Origin: Phoronis australis
Lineage: Eukaryota > Phoronida > Phoronidae
Reading direction: 5' to 3'
DNA: 64,000 nt
Assembly (NCBI GenBank): GCA_002633005.1
Contig: NMRA01000075.1
Location: 198,713-262,712 of the forward strand
Made by a program: the position numbers and the translations under genes. How positions within the stretch are numbered: position 1 is the stretch's first letter; every line of letters begins with the position of its first letter. The notes below the pieces were generated by a model, which saw only the letters and a list, made by a program, of their open reading frames with translations, had not been told where the DNA came from and searched no databases. Shown one piece after another: positions 36,790 through 49,612 of this stretch.

Positions 36790-39700
36790 ATGACCACCAT
36801 CAGTTTAAAGAACCCGGTTATAACTCCGGAGAAGGGGACTGCCTATCTACAGAGTTCTCATTTTACAGTTGCTCAAGATGCTAACTTACAGCCACAAGGT
36901 TTCCACTCCACTTTCCGCCATGACTACCCTCCACATTTCGTTGACGCGCGCCCTGTTGGCGCCAAAGGTCCGGCGCCTGCGTCATTTTTGCACAGCGATG
37001 CGCGTTTCTTTAACAACAAAGCATCCGAGACAACTAAAGAATTCCAGCCTCATGAAATTGGACCTAGGTTAAAATCCAACAATAGAGGTGCATCTGGACA
37101 GACAAACTTCAAAATGGACAGAGACTTGAAGAAATTTGACTCATTTATGACGACTCACAATCATTATTTCCCAGCTAAAGACAATGTGCCCTTTGAGCGT
37201 TTTGTACCATCGGAATACCCTCTTGCCAGTCACATTCCAGATGGAGATAAAGAGAAGGCACCCCAGCCTATGTCTGACTACAGATCCAAATATCAAGGAC
37301 ACGATACAGAAAAACATAAAATAGAAAAAGCACCAAATCAACATCACTGTAAGTACCTAAAAATGATTTTATTTTTAGATGTCATCGGGTCCACGGTTGT
37401 ATCTCTAATTAAACTCAGACTCAGTTCAGAATCAACACTTAATCAACCATGCAAGTGTACTTAATATATGCCATGCGGTTGGTTAATTTGTGTTCGAGTT
37501 TTGAGTAGAGAATAGAACCTGGGCCTCGATCTCAAATTGCATGACCAATATTGTTCAGCAATTAATTATTTTTTGTTTTGCACCTTTTTATTACAATGCG
37601 TTTGGAAATGTGCTAATCCATCATGAAGTGTAGTTAAGTTGCGTTAACTGTAGTTATTTCACAGCTTGATTTGCTGTACAAGTTCAGTTTCAATGTTAAC
37701 CTGACTATATTGATTGTTAATTTGTTCTCTGTTAGTCAGGCTTGGATGGCCATTACTCCACAATAACAGATCATCTTATTGATTTTCTCATCAGCTAAAG
37801 AGTTGTTACATGCTATTCACAGATTACTTGCTTTTAATAACTCAAAAGGTTATAACTGTGTGTAATTCATGAGTGAAAACTTTTGTTTTATAATTGGTTA
37901 TATACTTTACAGAATCTCAATTCAATTTTTTTCTGTTTAATCCCAATTTTAAAATTTTGGTTCCCCGCATATTGTATCATTAGGAAATGTTAATATATTA
38001 TAATTTATGTCTTCCAGTTGGTGATGCTACCATAAAAGGTGACCAGAGGACACATACCTACAGTACACATTCTATGGAAACTCATCATGGTGCTTGGTTA
38101 CCGAGGATACACGAACTGCCTAAGGTAAATATGCTGTTTGCATAACATAATAGTTTCCATTTTTTCAATTGCTGCTCAGACCATCCTGTCTTTTCTCACT
38201 GGACGATAATTAAGGGTTACAACTCACAAGTTCTGAGAAGAAAACATTTAAGTATAACAACGATATTTAGAAAACACTAAATATCCAGATGAATAATTAG
38301 TCATTGTTGAACATTGTGTTGTTTGATTGTGCTTAATTGTGGTTACAACAGTCTCACAATTCTCTTTCTGTACACAATAGCCCAAGTATATCTAGCTCTA
38401 ATTGAAATCAAAATAATACAAAGTTTTGTTTAAAACTGTCAGCCCTCAAGTTTTTTTTTGTAGATTTAATCTGACTTTGAAATACCTACATCCACATGGT
38501 CTATCTATATCTGTTAGCGAATCAACTTTCTTATGTCTGTTTTAGCCTGTTGGCACAAATGTACCTCTGGGTGACCGTGAAAAAGAAATTACCCTGAAAA
38601 CTACTATGCAAGCTGATTTCAAGGAAACTGACTCTGGGTCGCTTGTGCCCTATGACAGAACAAAGTCGGTTGGACAGCAAGGGACTAACTTTAAGCTACG
38701 GGATGGTCACGGCACGTGGCAGACGTATTTAAGCACAGCAAAAGAAAGCTGGGTGAACAAAGACTTTACTGGTGAGAACAACTTGTGTGTTGTTGGTTTT
38801 AGATGGCTATTCTGAACAACTTATTCGTTGAGACTTTGTTGCATTGAATGGATAGGAAGTGTTTTATGCACTGCTATGATGATTCATTGACTTAACATGT
38901 GTCATGGTTGATAGCTGGTTGAAACTGTTATCGTAGGTTTACATTCTCCAGACTTATTTTTGTATTCACTTGATAGTAAAGCTAATTCATAAAAGAAACA
39001 CTGCTTTTTTCTTTTATGTGCCTGCCCAATGCTCCTATAGGCTGCTACTTCATCAGATTCTGTTGAAAAAAACATTTTTTGTCATTTCAACAAAAATGTC
39101 CTCATTAAACACAACTAAGTATTTCGTTTATTTCAATACATTCAGTGTTTTTATTCATTTTACAGAACCTGCTTGGCAGTTGGGTAAACACCGCAATGCA
39201 TCTGACTTTCCTGTTGGAGATAACGACCCCGTCCGTAACTGTGACCGCGCGAGCTTGACCACTAACAGGCATTATGAGGCTCAGGTGAGTTTGATTTTGG
39301 CATAAGCTTATAGATATCGCTCAACAAAACTAGTCAAGTTGTTTTATTCTTGGAACTACATGTAAATGTTGTTGTATCCAAAGCTTTCAGCAGCTAATAA
39401 ATAGTGACTTGCATAATATTCTTTAAAATTTGTCGTTCTGACGTGACACACCATGCTTCTTTCAGAAGTTAACTCATCTGCCTGAGAATAAGGTATAGTG
39501 AAGTAGGCTTAGCTAATTTATTGTTTAGTCAAATAGGTAGTTGGTCAAGACTGTGTGTATTGACATGTCTAGTGATCCAGTAGTGTATGTTAAATACAGT
39601 CAATATTCTGGGTTCAAAGATATGGTTTCCTTTTTTATAAACAGGCATTATGATGTAGATTAGATAGTACCATGGTAGTTCAGTGTAGATTGCTTTAGCA

Positions 39701-41506
39701 TTGTTTTCAAATCATGGCAGCTGTGTAGTTGACGCCATAATAGAATGTGCAATGCTGCTCCATGTAACGAGTAGTCGACTATTAGAAAGGCTAGCACGTA
39801 GTGTAGACAGTACAACTGTTCAGTGTACTCCCCTGGATTAACAATTAATAGTTGGTAGACAGTTATTGGAAATGTAGATGAAGTTCCTGGTATGGCCATA
39901 TGCAGTGATTAGCTTCAAATTCTCATCTTGTGTTTGTTAGTTAGCTATGATTGGGAAAGCAATTCTCAAGTGAAAGTATTGTAATAGTTATGACGTTATT
40001 ATTGATGATTATAAGGTTATTATTGTGCGTAACATGGGAAAATGGGCCTCTTAAGGAAGCAATTTGAATGGTATCGTGATGCATACAACTTACAATAATA
40101 ATAAATAAATAAATATATACAAATATCTCAGGTGGTTGGAAATTGATTGTCATGATTTTTTAAAGTCCTACTTGCTATATGAATTGACTTAATTTGCTTT
40201 CATGGTTTGAATTTGAACATATGAACTAGTGGATAGATGTGTATATATATGATCAAAATGTTATTTTGACAATTTTTATTTTACAGCTAAATTATTCCAA
40301 TGTATAACGTGCCTGTGTCTTATTTCAGTTGCCTGACAAACACAAGTACCGCAATAATATCATCTCAGGTGCAAATCTTCGAACCCGTAGTAACGTCTGG
40401 TTTGGCGACCCGGTGTTGAATAAGGATTATTACAGCACTCATAATGAAGACATTCACGCGCCAAAATATGTGCCGTACTCTTACAACAAAGGAATTGCTA
40501 ACCCCAATAAGAGCGTGATACCTCTTGATTATTATCGTAAGTATTCATGGATTTTTAAAATTAATCTTTATAGAAAAATGCCCATAGGATTATTTAACGG
40601 ACCACTCATATCTTATATTGAAAACTGAGAGTAAAGATCAGTACTGTGAAGATCTCATTTTATTACTAAATGCTCGGGTTAGTAGGAGTGCACTAATTTT
40701 ATGAATATGTCAATCTCAGGGGTAGCAATCTTTTCGTACTTCTATTCATTAGCTCACGTGATGTGGCCAACAGATGGCGTGCAGACACGACTTTAGTGTT
40801 TGCTGCATTAATTTTATTAATAGACTCCCGGGTTGTTAAAAGTTTCTGTGTAATTGCATGTAGTAATTTTTGTTGTTTATTTTAGCCCACGAGAAGAAAC
40901 ATTCCATGACGTGGCAGGACTTTCAGAATCCCAGACAAGGGGCAACCATTCCAAATCCATCGTGCATTAACAAGGTGAGATTGTACTACCGTCTCCATTT
41001 TTGTAATTAAGAACAGTTTTCCTCAAATTACATCTTGCGTGGAAAAATCCTTGATTTGGAGGAAAGATATGATATAAAGCATTGATTTGCATATTTTCGT
41101 TTATTTTTAGAAATAATCTCTATTAAGGAATTGAATGCTTCACAATTGAATTAACTCTTTGTTGGTAATACTTACTTGCAGGGGTCTTGCATTTTGAGAA
41201 CCAGTTTCTTCCACTGAACTACAGGCATCACAGTAGTTCTCAAAATCCATTGCCTCTATAAGTGACTCTCGCCTCTTTGTCTATTTTTGTTCTTCTAAGT
41301 GTTCATGTTCACAAAACTTTGTAACTAGACGGTGTCATCTTACTTTTCAGCTAAAAGAAACTCACATAGTGCCACCTTTGGGAGGTGAAAGACACTTTAG
41401 TACAACCCACGTCGAGCATTACACTCCAAAACATGTTTCCAAGACATTTGCTGATTCGGGGAGATTACAACGGAGTTCTGTGCCTTTAGGTACATTGCAA
41501 ATATGA
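36790..41506 (+). CDS. SAXO5: SAXO5/TEX45-like axonemal microtubule protein
   Basis: Probable ciliary or sperm-axoneme microtubule-associated protein. Seven exons join in frame to 487 residues (human TEX45, also called C19orf45 or SAXO5, is about 500): 36790-37348, 38018-38124, 38546-38771, 39166-39284, 40329-40536, 40886-40974 and 41351-41506, stop TGA. The SSHFTVAQDANL start, the PPLGGERHFSTTH motif near the C-terminus and the closing SVPLG resemble TEX45. Along the protein a module of S/T-T or ST with histidines, then an aromatic and proline, recurs about once per exon (HSTFRHDYPP at residues 39-48, MTTHNHYFP at 120-128, YSTHNEDIHAPK, FSTTHVEHYTPK). No signal peptide or membrane segment. 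An AATAAA lies at 42382-42387. Assigned by resemblance recalled from the family, so the exact orthologue is less certain than the gene itself. Confidence 0.82.
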
Positions 41507-41799
41507 GATGGTTTTTGGCGCAATGCTCGTGTTCAAGAGGGGTACTGACTTAGACCCAGCTGTGCGTGTATTGCAGAAATTGGAGAGCATGGAGTGTTTG
41601 ACTACGGCTTTGTAAGCTGCTTCATAAGAGCACTTGAGAAAAAATTTGTGGTAGTCATTTCGTTCACAAGTCATGCAGTGTCCTGAATTCTTGTAGTTTC
41701 TGTTCTAGAAACTTGTAGGATCTTGTTCGGAGTGTGATTTGAGTTAAAGAGTAAAAACGTTATCAAGCCCGCTTGATCTTGAATTGTTGCTAAATATTC

Positions 41800-41940
41800 C
41801 AGCAACTCGAATCGCAGGCAATTCATACATGCGACCTTTTCGAATTTTGCAATTTTAGGGTTAGTCAAACTCACTAAACTCTGAAGCATTTTCTTGAATT
41901 GCCAATGGTTTTGATGTTCTTGTTGGTAACCGCAACGAAG
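41800..41940 (+). repeat. Dispersed repeat family B, copy 2
   Basis: Diverged copy of the block at 4100-4250 (CATACATGCGACC...TTCGAATTTTGCAATTTTAGG...ACTAAACTCTGAAGCATTTTCTTGA). Confidence 0.5.
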
Positions 41941-42381
41941 CTCGTTTCACATTTTATGAGCTTAATTGGCTTGTTTTTTTGCTTTTTTGACAGCTAAATA
42001 CTGACGAAATCCACTTTTAAGTTAACTTTTTGACCCGACTGTGGTTTATGCCAATTTTTGTGTAGTGACACGTGACGGATGAAACAGTTATACCTAAATT
42101 CCTGCAACAATCAGATAATTCATTCAAAAATTTTCTTTAAAAAAGTGAGACTTGAAATGAAAAAAAATTGGATTACTAATATCCTCAATGTTAAATATAT
42201 ATTTTATAAGTATCAATTGGCATTCCAAGCCTTCTATGTTCAAATCTTAAAAATGCAGCTTTGGGTATTTGTTAGTCACATACACTAGAAGAAATATTGA
42301 CATGAACTTTTCTTTTTTGATTTTGTAATTCATATTTGGGTATCAGTCAGGTGATTGTGAATTGTAAATTATGCATACAAG

Positions 42382-42387
42382 AATAAA
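42382..42387 (+). terminator. Polyadenylation signal AATAAA, SAXO5-like gene
   Basis: First canonical AATAAA found downstream of the stop codon, 876 bp beyond it. Position-based inference; the cleavage site is not known. Confidence 0.35.
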
Positions 42388-44087
42388 AGCTCAATATTAT
42401 AGAAAGCAATGCACAGACTGTGATGGAATGTTTTTTTTTTTCGATTTTAATGTAGGTTTGAATGTCAGTTAGCTAACTGGGATGTGTAAATCATGCGGAT
42501 GAAATGCTCAGTGTTTAAGTTACGACACGAATTGGAGATTAATGAAGCAAATATGTTTGTGTTGACTTGTGGAAGTGTTGCTCACTCAATAAATAATTGA
42601 ATAGTTACTTGCTTCCCCACATATCTGTGAAAACAATAATGTAAGTATATGATTTGATGAAAATAGTGTTTGCCATTAGGATTACTTTATTACAGAAACT
42701 ATGATTTTCACGACTTCCCTTAACGGATACCAGGCATTATCCAGAGGCAACAGTGAATAGTTGAAGACCAGTATTAGTTATAAGTGACTTGGGCATAGTA
42801 CAATCTTTTGATGAATATTAAGACGTTGAAATGTATTTTCTTGATTGCATTTTTATTATTTATGTCAAGCAATTGTCACTTTTCTTCCTACATATACTGA
42901 TGTTCGTCCACATATTAAGAAGTTTGATATTCGCGTTTTCATAAATTTTACCACTGTCCATGTTAAATATATCAATTCTTTTTGTACAAGTATACATGTA
43001 TAGTTTCGTTTCATTCCTGACAGCATTTTCAGAAAAACTGAAACATGTACATAACGCTGTATATATTGTAAAAAGCTTGCATGTTTGTGTTTGATCAAAA
43101 TACAAGCAAATGTTTTTTAAATGTTTTTTTATTTTACTTTTTTTTGGGGTTATATTTTAGTAATTGCTTGCTGACGAAAAATTCCCCAGTAAACAATTTT
43201 AAAAGTTGTGTTACTCGCAGACCATGCTTAATGTCAGTCCTCTAAATCTAAAGAAAAGTAAAAAATTCGCCTGGTTTCATTAAAGTCACGGAAAAAACGC
43301 AGAAGCAAAACAGACAAAAAATAGCGCGATTCCTTTGCTTTGAAATTTCACCAATTATGGGCAAGAAAAAATGTCAACTTTTTTGAAAAGCGGTATAGTT
43401 CCTTCTTGGTATCGAGTTATTCGTGAGGAAAATAACTTCCTAACTGCCAGTTTGCATCAGTTGACATGAAGTATTGGTCAACACAGCGCACAAGTCATGA
43501 CAATATTTACAAAAACACGTTTTCAGAATTTTATAAAACTAGCAAAAACATCAAAGAAAGAAAATATTTTTTATTTCACCAAGCAATAACCATGGTCTCT
43601 TGCAAAATTTACAAACTGGACAACAGCCTTGTGTACGACGTCTCCTTCCAGGGCCATCTTTCGATTCCATCGATAAATGATAAGGATCTTGAAATGATCC
43701 TAATTCTACCATTTGTCTCGTTTCATTTTTCTCAATGTATTCTATGAATAAATGGAATAAAAAAGCATTGTGAATAGAGTAGTTTGTATTAAGCTACCAA
43801 AGTACTACAACCATGGACGATAACTTACACCATCAGATTTTCAAAGGAGGTCTACATACTGGGTTATCTCCCATTGCAAGTTGAGTGAACGTTGTCCAGT
43901 TTACTATAGGCACATCTCGCAAATCAATGTCCAGAACAAGCCCATAACATGCAGTGTGTATCATAGAACAAGACGAAGCAATCGTTGGCTACACGTTCCC
44001 TTCACACCACTTATAATCATGTGAATCACACTCTCATGACACACCAGTCAATGTCTCTACAATAAATACACTACGTCTCCTCCATGA

Positions 44088-47000
44088 CTAAGGATGAAAG
44101 ATACGCTCCAGGTTGGCACGCTTGTACTCCTTGAACGGTCTGTGGGCGAAGATTTCTTCAAGCGGCACCGGCATCCACCTCTTTTTATGGTAGACTGGTG
44201 TATCATAGTAATGACCCACCTGAAATGAAGCGCTGCACAATACTTAATGGTGAAACCACATTGGTCAAGAGGAAAAAGACATAGCACGGTGTCTGGACTT
44301 ACAGTAGATCGGGTAATGATTTACACCAGAGGGATTGAAAAAATGTTCAAAGCGTGTCAAAATACGTTTGTGTGGGTGAATAGAAAGGGCAAATAGTCAA
44401 GCTCAGTCTTGTTTCATAGCAGGAATAGTTTCATATTTATCTCGTCAGTCTACAGAACACCACAACAGCTGAGATACAGCTTCCTACTCAACCTTCACCT
44501 AGTACGTTTGTTGTGCGATAAAATTATTTTTCAGAAATGGTTGAGTGGAGTACATTAAGACACAATTTCAGACTTAAGTCTTTTAAGTAACTCCTCACGA
44601 AACAGACTCCTGGGAAATATCAACAGTTTCACTTCTGCCACCTAGTGAGTTTCGAGTTACTGTGACTAGAGCAAATTCAGAGAACTCCTGCCTCTTCCAG
44701 TTGCAAAATATTCTTGATTATCTCGGCTTCTCAACCCCACCTGGTGGTAAGTAGAATAACCAGCTTTTATCTCAAGCTACCACATTCGGATACATAACAT
44801 ATGCACGCGCTCTTATTGCCTTTTCTCTCAGTCCCTGACTATTCCCTACATTATCCCATCAACATCTTCTGTAGCCCACCACACCCACCTTCCAATTTGG
44901 TACATCTTTCATCAGCTCGCGTTCTTCGTCACGATTTGTCCTGAGCACCTTGAGTAACCTGTTAACACCCACAACTTACACTACATCTAAACGTTCATGG
45001 CAATAATTAAAATCAACACAACACAGCAACGCAAGTGAAAGAGTTTAGGGGAAAACCACGAAGACTCAAAATCATTCCATTTCTAGCAGTACTCACTGTC
45101 TCTGGTTGCAATAAATGACCGAAAACGAGGGTGGAAATTAAAACGAAAGAGCATTTAGTAAGTTAAAAGCTTCAAGGTGGCGAACTGGATAACTAAAATC
45201 TCAAGAGACCATCCAAGGCCACAAACATACAACTGAAGTTAAAACTTACGCCCTGCCCCTTTCGGCATATAAAAACGGTTCCATTATAATCTTGAATTCT
45301 CTCTCTTCCATGTAATCTCGCCTGAAAGTACACACAAACAACCGCTGTTAAGCTAACAATGCAAATTGTACTTTTCTTTCTCAAAATCAGTTACTGAACT
45401 TGTTGATAGCTTGCCATGGTTGTTTCTGATTGAAAACAGTGCTAGTGTGCACTTAAAGGAGTGAAACGCAGTCGGCACAATGCTTCAAAATCGCAAGAAG
45501 TTGAAGTTTAATACTGGTACTTTGGCACGAGTTGAGCTTATTCAAAACTCCCCTATAAAGAGGTGCTCTTCAATGTGCAACAAAGTCACACTCCCAGCTC
45601 CAACCTCAAAATTAACTCCTTTGTTGCCAACAGCAACAGTCCCTTACAGAACAAAACATAAGAAGTACACAACTTACTTTAGTTTAGAATAATTCCATTC
45701 GTGATAGATCCAAGCTGATATTGTTACACCGGCAAATGCTGCGAATTGCCATTTACCTGAAATCAGGAAAGGACCATCAATCAAAACTTTAATTACCACA
45801 CGACTCTCGCTCACCTTAGGGGAACTTGTTCTGTGCATAACCACCGTTTACACTACAAAGATTGACATGGAGAGACACAGTGGCAGGGTTCCCCTCAACC
45901 TGTTTTGACTCATCACTGCATTGAATTTGAATTTTGTCATGGTGAGTTTTGCTTACTTGAGCCGTCTTTTGAAAACTGAATTTGAAGTATTGGGAGATTA
46001 ATAATTTCTTAAGAATTTTGATACCAGTTCAATACATTTATTCCATGATATCATATCGCCTGGTGTGAAAAGTGTAAAAATGGCCAGTTGTTGATTTGGG
46101 CAACTAAACGAAGGACTGCTTAACAAAACAATTTTATGGTGTTTTTTGAGCTGAGATGAGTTAAAGAAACCAAAGGCTTCCTAAGGTGTCTCTTTACGGC
46201 AAAAGGGACTTTTAGCAACATGACTTTCATGGTTTTGTAGAAATAGCTGAGATTACTTGACACGAGAATCAAATCAGTGACCCTGATAAAATCGGCAAGC
46301 ATGCTAACCATTCAGCCAATAGGCAATTGCCCGGTAGTGAGTTAGCAGAAGCTCATACGATTCACCAGAAGCACGTCTACAACATTCCCCTTTCCTATGG
46401 AACTAGCGCGCCACCAGGAAGGTGAACACCAGGTTTTCTTACATACAGGACATCAACTTCCCTTGACACCTTTACGATCACAACACAGATAAACACAAGA
46501 TTGTTTGTCACACAGGTCCTCAGCTCCTGGCATTTTTACCATCATCATATCATGCCGCCGTCCAGAGTACACGTGTACTAGTTGACAGTGCTTCCTCGGT
46601 ATACCATCCATTTGCCAACTACGACAATTATAGCAATAGCATAAGCCTGTGCTAGCCAGTCGCTTACGGGCAATTCCTATATATAGCTTAACGGTCACTA
46701 GTAGCGTGCTTTTTATTTTACTGGGGACGCTGGTTTGACTTACCGGTTGGGTAATCTCAGCAATTACTACGACATCCTTGTGTTCACCTTCCTGGTGGTG
46801 CATCTGGAAAGGGGGGACATGCTTCTGGTGAATCATATGAGCATCTGTCAGTGTTAGCATTGCCTATCAACATGGCTGAATTGTTAGCGCGCTTGCCGAC
46901 TTTATTGGGGTCTCAGGTGGTCAGGTAATCTTGGGTATTGGATAGGCAAAGGCTAGTTTGAGACAGGGAAGGGCGTGACGCTGGCTGGCGTGACACTTGC

Positions 47001-49612
47001 AAAATAGCATGGGAAGCCATCAGGAGAAATTTGTAAGATTTGTGTCCCTTGGACTTTTTATTCATCAACATGTGTGATTTCACTTAACTTCCTCAAACCG
47101 GCACCTGGTAAGAGAAACTTGAGCAAACCATGAGATTTTTATCCGCGATTTGTAAAAAATTATCTTGACTGAATCGTCCTCAGAATTATCGCATGTGTTA
47201 ATCATAACTCCAAGTGCTTATAATATGCATGTTTCATTTGATTATATTTCCAGGATTTTAAAATTTGTAACTTTTTGTGGGGAGGTACTATCACCCCTGT
47301 AAATAACGTATGCTTTGGCACTCAGAGCGATGTAATTGCGATCACTGTTCAAGAAGGTATCGTCAGAGGTCCTAAAGTCGTGAGTGCCATAAAGTCATGA
47401 ACAATCTTATTTCCTCTTCTGCGCGGTCCCGCAACATCTAGCGTTGAAGTTTCCAGCGTTCGTCTGCTTTACAACGTCAAACGAATACCCAGACCTGTTG
47501 ATACTCACAATATGATAAAAAACAGTGAGTGAGTGGCTTCTTTTTACAAATGTATCTTAAAAACAGCATATTTCACTTATCCACTTTTTTGTGCCTTTTC
47601 AGAATATATTTTTGAACACATGCATCATTCAGATTTGCTCAAACACGCGGTCCAGGGGTAGCTTGAACAATGTATCAAAATGACCCAGGGTCGATCAAGT
47701 TTTGTAAGGCCAAAGCAATAAAATACAGAGAGATAATTGATGCTGAGTTCTTAGTGTTTTACGTAAACATCCTCATTGAAAACTTCTGTGCACATCGGAG
47801 TTGGGTGCAAAAGACACAACAATTTATTTCAATTGAAACTGAATTAATAAACAATGCAATGCGTTTTTATTTTCTCTAGAGCCTTCCCAAATTACTTGTT
47901 TTGCCAATCTTAACCCTTGTTTGTCTCCGTAAGCAGAGTTTTGAAACGGTTGCTGATATCGCCGGCCATTTTGAATGAGGCCCTAAAGTCGTGACCATTT
48001 TGTTTAGACGGAAACACATGAAGTAAGACCACACACATCAACTAATGCTTACAGTTACTCTAAACAACATAAAAACGCATCGCATTGTTTATTAATTCAA
48101 TTGCAATAAATTGTTATGTGTTTTGCACCCAACTTTGATGCGCACAGACGTTTTCAATGAGGTTGTTCACGTAAAACGCTAAGAATCCAGCATCAATTAT
48201 CGCTATGTATGTTATTGCTTTGGCCTTACAAAACTTGATGGACCCTGAGACATTTTGATACATTGTTCAAGCTACCCCTGGAGCGCGTGTTTCAGTAAAT
48301 CTGAACGATAAATATTTTCGAAAATATATTCCAAAGATGCACAAAAAAGTGAATTAGTGAAATATGCTGTTTTTACGATACATTTGAAAAAAGAAGCCAC
48401 TAGTATCGTCCGGTTACCTATTTTCGTCAGGCTCCAAAGTTCGTCCGCCATCTTGTTTCGCGTGCAGCGCAACCACGCGGGACTTAGCGTTCCAATTTGG
48501 AGTTCTCGTCTGCACGTTAGGTACTAACTTATCGGAAGAGACACGTATCAAAGTAATGAGACAAAAATCGGTGAGTTTACCGATTGTTTTTTAAAACCAC
48601 TTAAAAATCAGTAGATTTTACTAATACACTTTTTTGTGCGTTTTCAGAAGATGTTTTCGAATTTAAATTTTCTTCCGACGGGACACAAAACATGATCCAG
48701 GGTTTGTTTATGCAATGTATCTGTTTGTCCCAGGCACTAGTAGGATCTAGAAGGCCAAAGGAAAAATCCGCAGACAAATGCGATACGCTGGGTTCTTAAC
48801 ATTTTTGCCTCACGTTCACCATTAAACTGCATTGAAATGTTGTCCAATTGGCTTTTATTGGAAACCACAGTGCAGAGCTCAACATCAAAGCTTCAAATCG
48901 AGTTTATGTCAATAAAAACAGGCTGTTGCAATTTTCATTACTTCGTTGGCCTTTTTCTGCATGTTTCTCAGTTTTTACAAAAGGGGGCAGCATATGACGA
49001 ACTTAGGTGTCACAATAAAATGGCTGCCGAAGGCAGTGCACATTTGAAATAACTCGGCACAAATTAAAGAAAACTTCCGAATCGATGAATGCGGTATATC
49101 TGTGAGAGTTAAATCGAATCCTATTCAGATCATAACTTTGAAGTGGAATAATTCGGTGAGTACAACAGCAAGTCGGTTTTATGCTTAGGCGGACGAACAT
49201 TGGGTTCCCCAGTATACTCACTCACTGAATTGTAATCATATTGTGAATACGAACACGTCCGGGTATTCGTTTGACATTCGTAAGCAGACGAATGCTGGAA
49301 ACTTCAACGCCAGATGTCAAAGGACCGCGCAGAAGAGGAAATAAGATCGTTCACGACTTTAGGGCACTCACGACTTTAGGACTGACGTATGGGATGGCCA
49401 CAATCACGCAATGGACGTCTTTACGATCGCATCCAATGAACAGATCGAGTAAAGAAGGACTTAGAGTTTGACAATGTCACCACGAAAAATAGTATTATTG
49501 ACACATTTGAGGGCGTACCTCTTCCTCTCATTTTCTGTTTCACTACTTGCTGCCATGCTATGTTTCCGTAGCCCTGTTGAGGAGGCATATCTTGTTGATA
49601 CGCCGGCGCCAT
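44088..49612 (-). CDS. NDUFA13: NDUFA13 (GRIM-19), complex I accessory subunit
   Basis: Accessory subunit of mitochondrial NADH:ubiquinone oxidoreductase, one membrane helix, inner membrane. Five exons join with matching phases to 148 residues (human 144): 49612-49519, 45756-45678, 45321-45250, 44958-44889 and 44219-44088 (stop TAG 44088-44090). Exon 1 has the family start QQDMPPQQGYGNI. Exon 2 is the membrane helix (WQFAAFAGVTISAWIYHEW, about residues 34-52). Exons 3-4 give RDYMEEREF...AERGRA and the conserved NRDEERELMKDVPNWK. Exon 5 gives VGHYYDTPVY and an aromatic/basic tail close in layout to the insect form. No defect seen. Intron 1 (3.8 kb) contains a SINE-like composite and a 2.0 kb foldback element. 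Start codon is 245 bp from that of CIAO2A on the opposite strand. Confidence 0.95.
46250..46900. repeat. Inverted pair of tRNA-SINE-like arms
   Basis: 46298-46430 and 46785-46900 are inverted copies (GGCAAGCATGCTAACCATTCAGCCA ends; CACCAGAAGCA, CCACCAGGAAGGTGAACAC inside). Read on the minus strand from about 46320, GGCTGAATGGTTAGCATGC resembles a tRNA A-box and TTTGATTCTCGTG a B-box, so the arms look tRNA-derived. The 0.35 kb between them is unrelated to either arm. In intron 1 of NDUFA13. Confidence 0.5.
47361..49387. mobile_element. 2.0 kb foldback element in NDUFA13 intron 1
   Basis: Long terminal inverted repeats of about 170 bp: the left end reads CGTCAG...TCCTAAAGTCGTGAGTGCC, and the right end is its complement finishing CTTTAGGACTGACG. 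TAT stands on both flanks and may be the target-site duplication. A second inverted pair lies inside (about 47545-47880 and 48070-48400). The right half (48402-49216) is a nearly identical inverted copy of 34735-35545. On the minus strand 48451-48418 reads as a short coding exon, [11 protein letters not shown], ending at a GTAACC donor. GTGAGT donor-like and TTTTCAG acceptor-like words recur. No transposase. Superfamily not assigned. Confidence 0.7.

Larger units (their letters stand above)
41507..44087. other. Convergent intergenic region SAXO5-like / NDUFA13
   Basis: Holds the SAXO5-like 3' end (polyadenylation-type AATAAA at 42382, a second near 42588) and, on the minus strand, the NDUFA13 3' end. 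Repeat family B copy at about 41800-41940. A 93-codon plus-strand frame at 43466-43747 has no recognised motif and is followed by AATAAA words; not called as a gene. Confidence 0.45.

Noticed and set aside
43466-43747. 93-codon open frame followed by AATAAA words
   Set aside because: No recognised motif, lysine/asparagine-rich composition typical of AT-rich DNA, and no splice context. Not called as a gene.
48272-48472. 66-codon frame containing [11 protein letters not shown] as a stand-alone gene
   Set aside because: A splice donor follows the first 11 codons and the same segment lies in a second repeat copy, so it is treated as an exon-like part of a mobile element.
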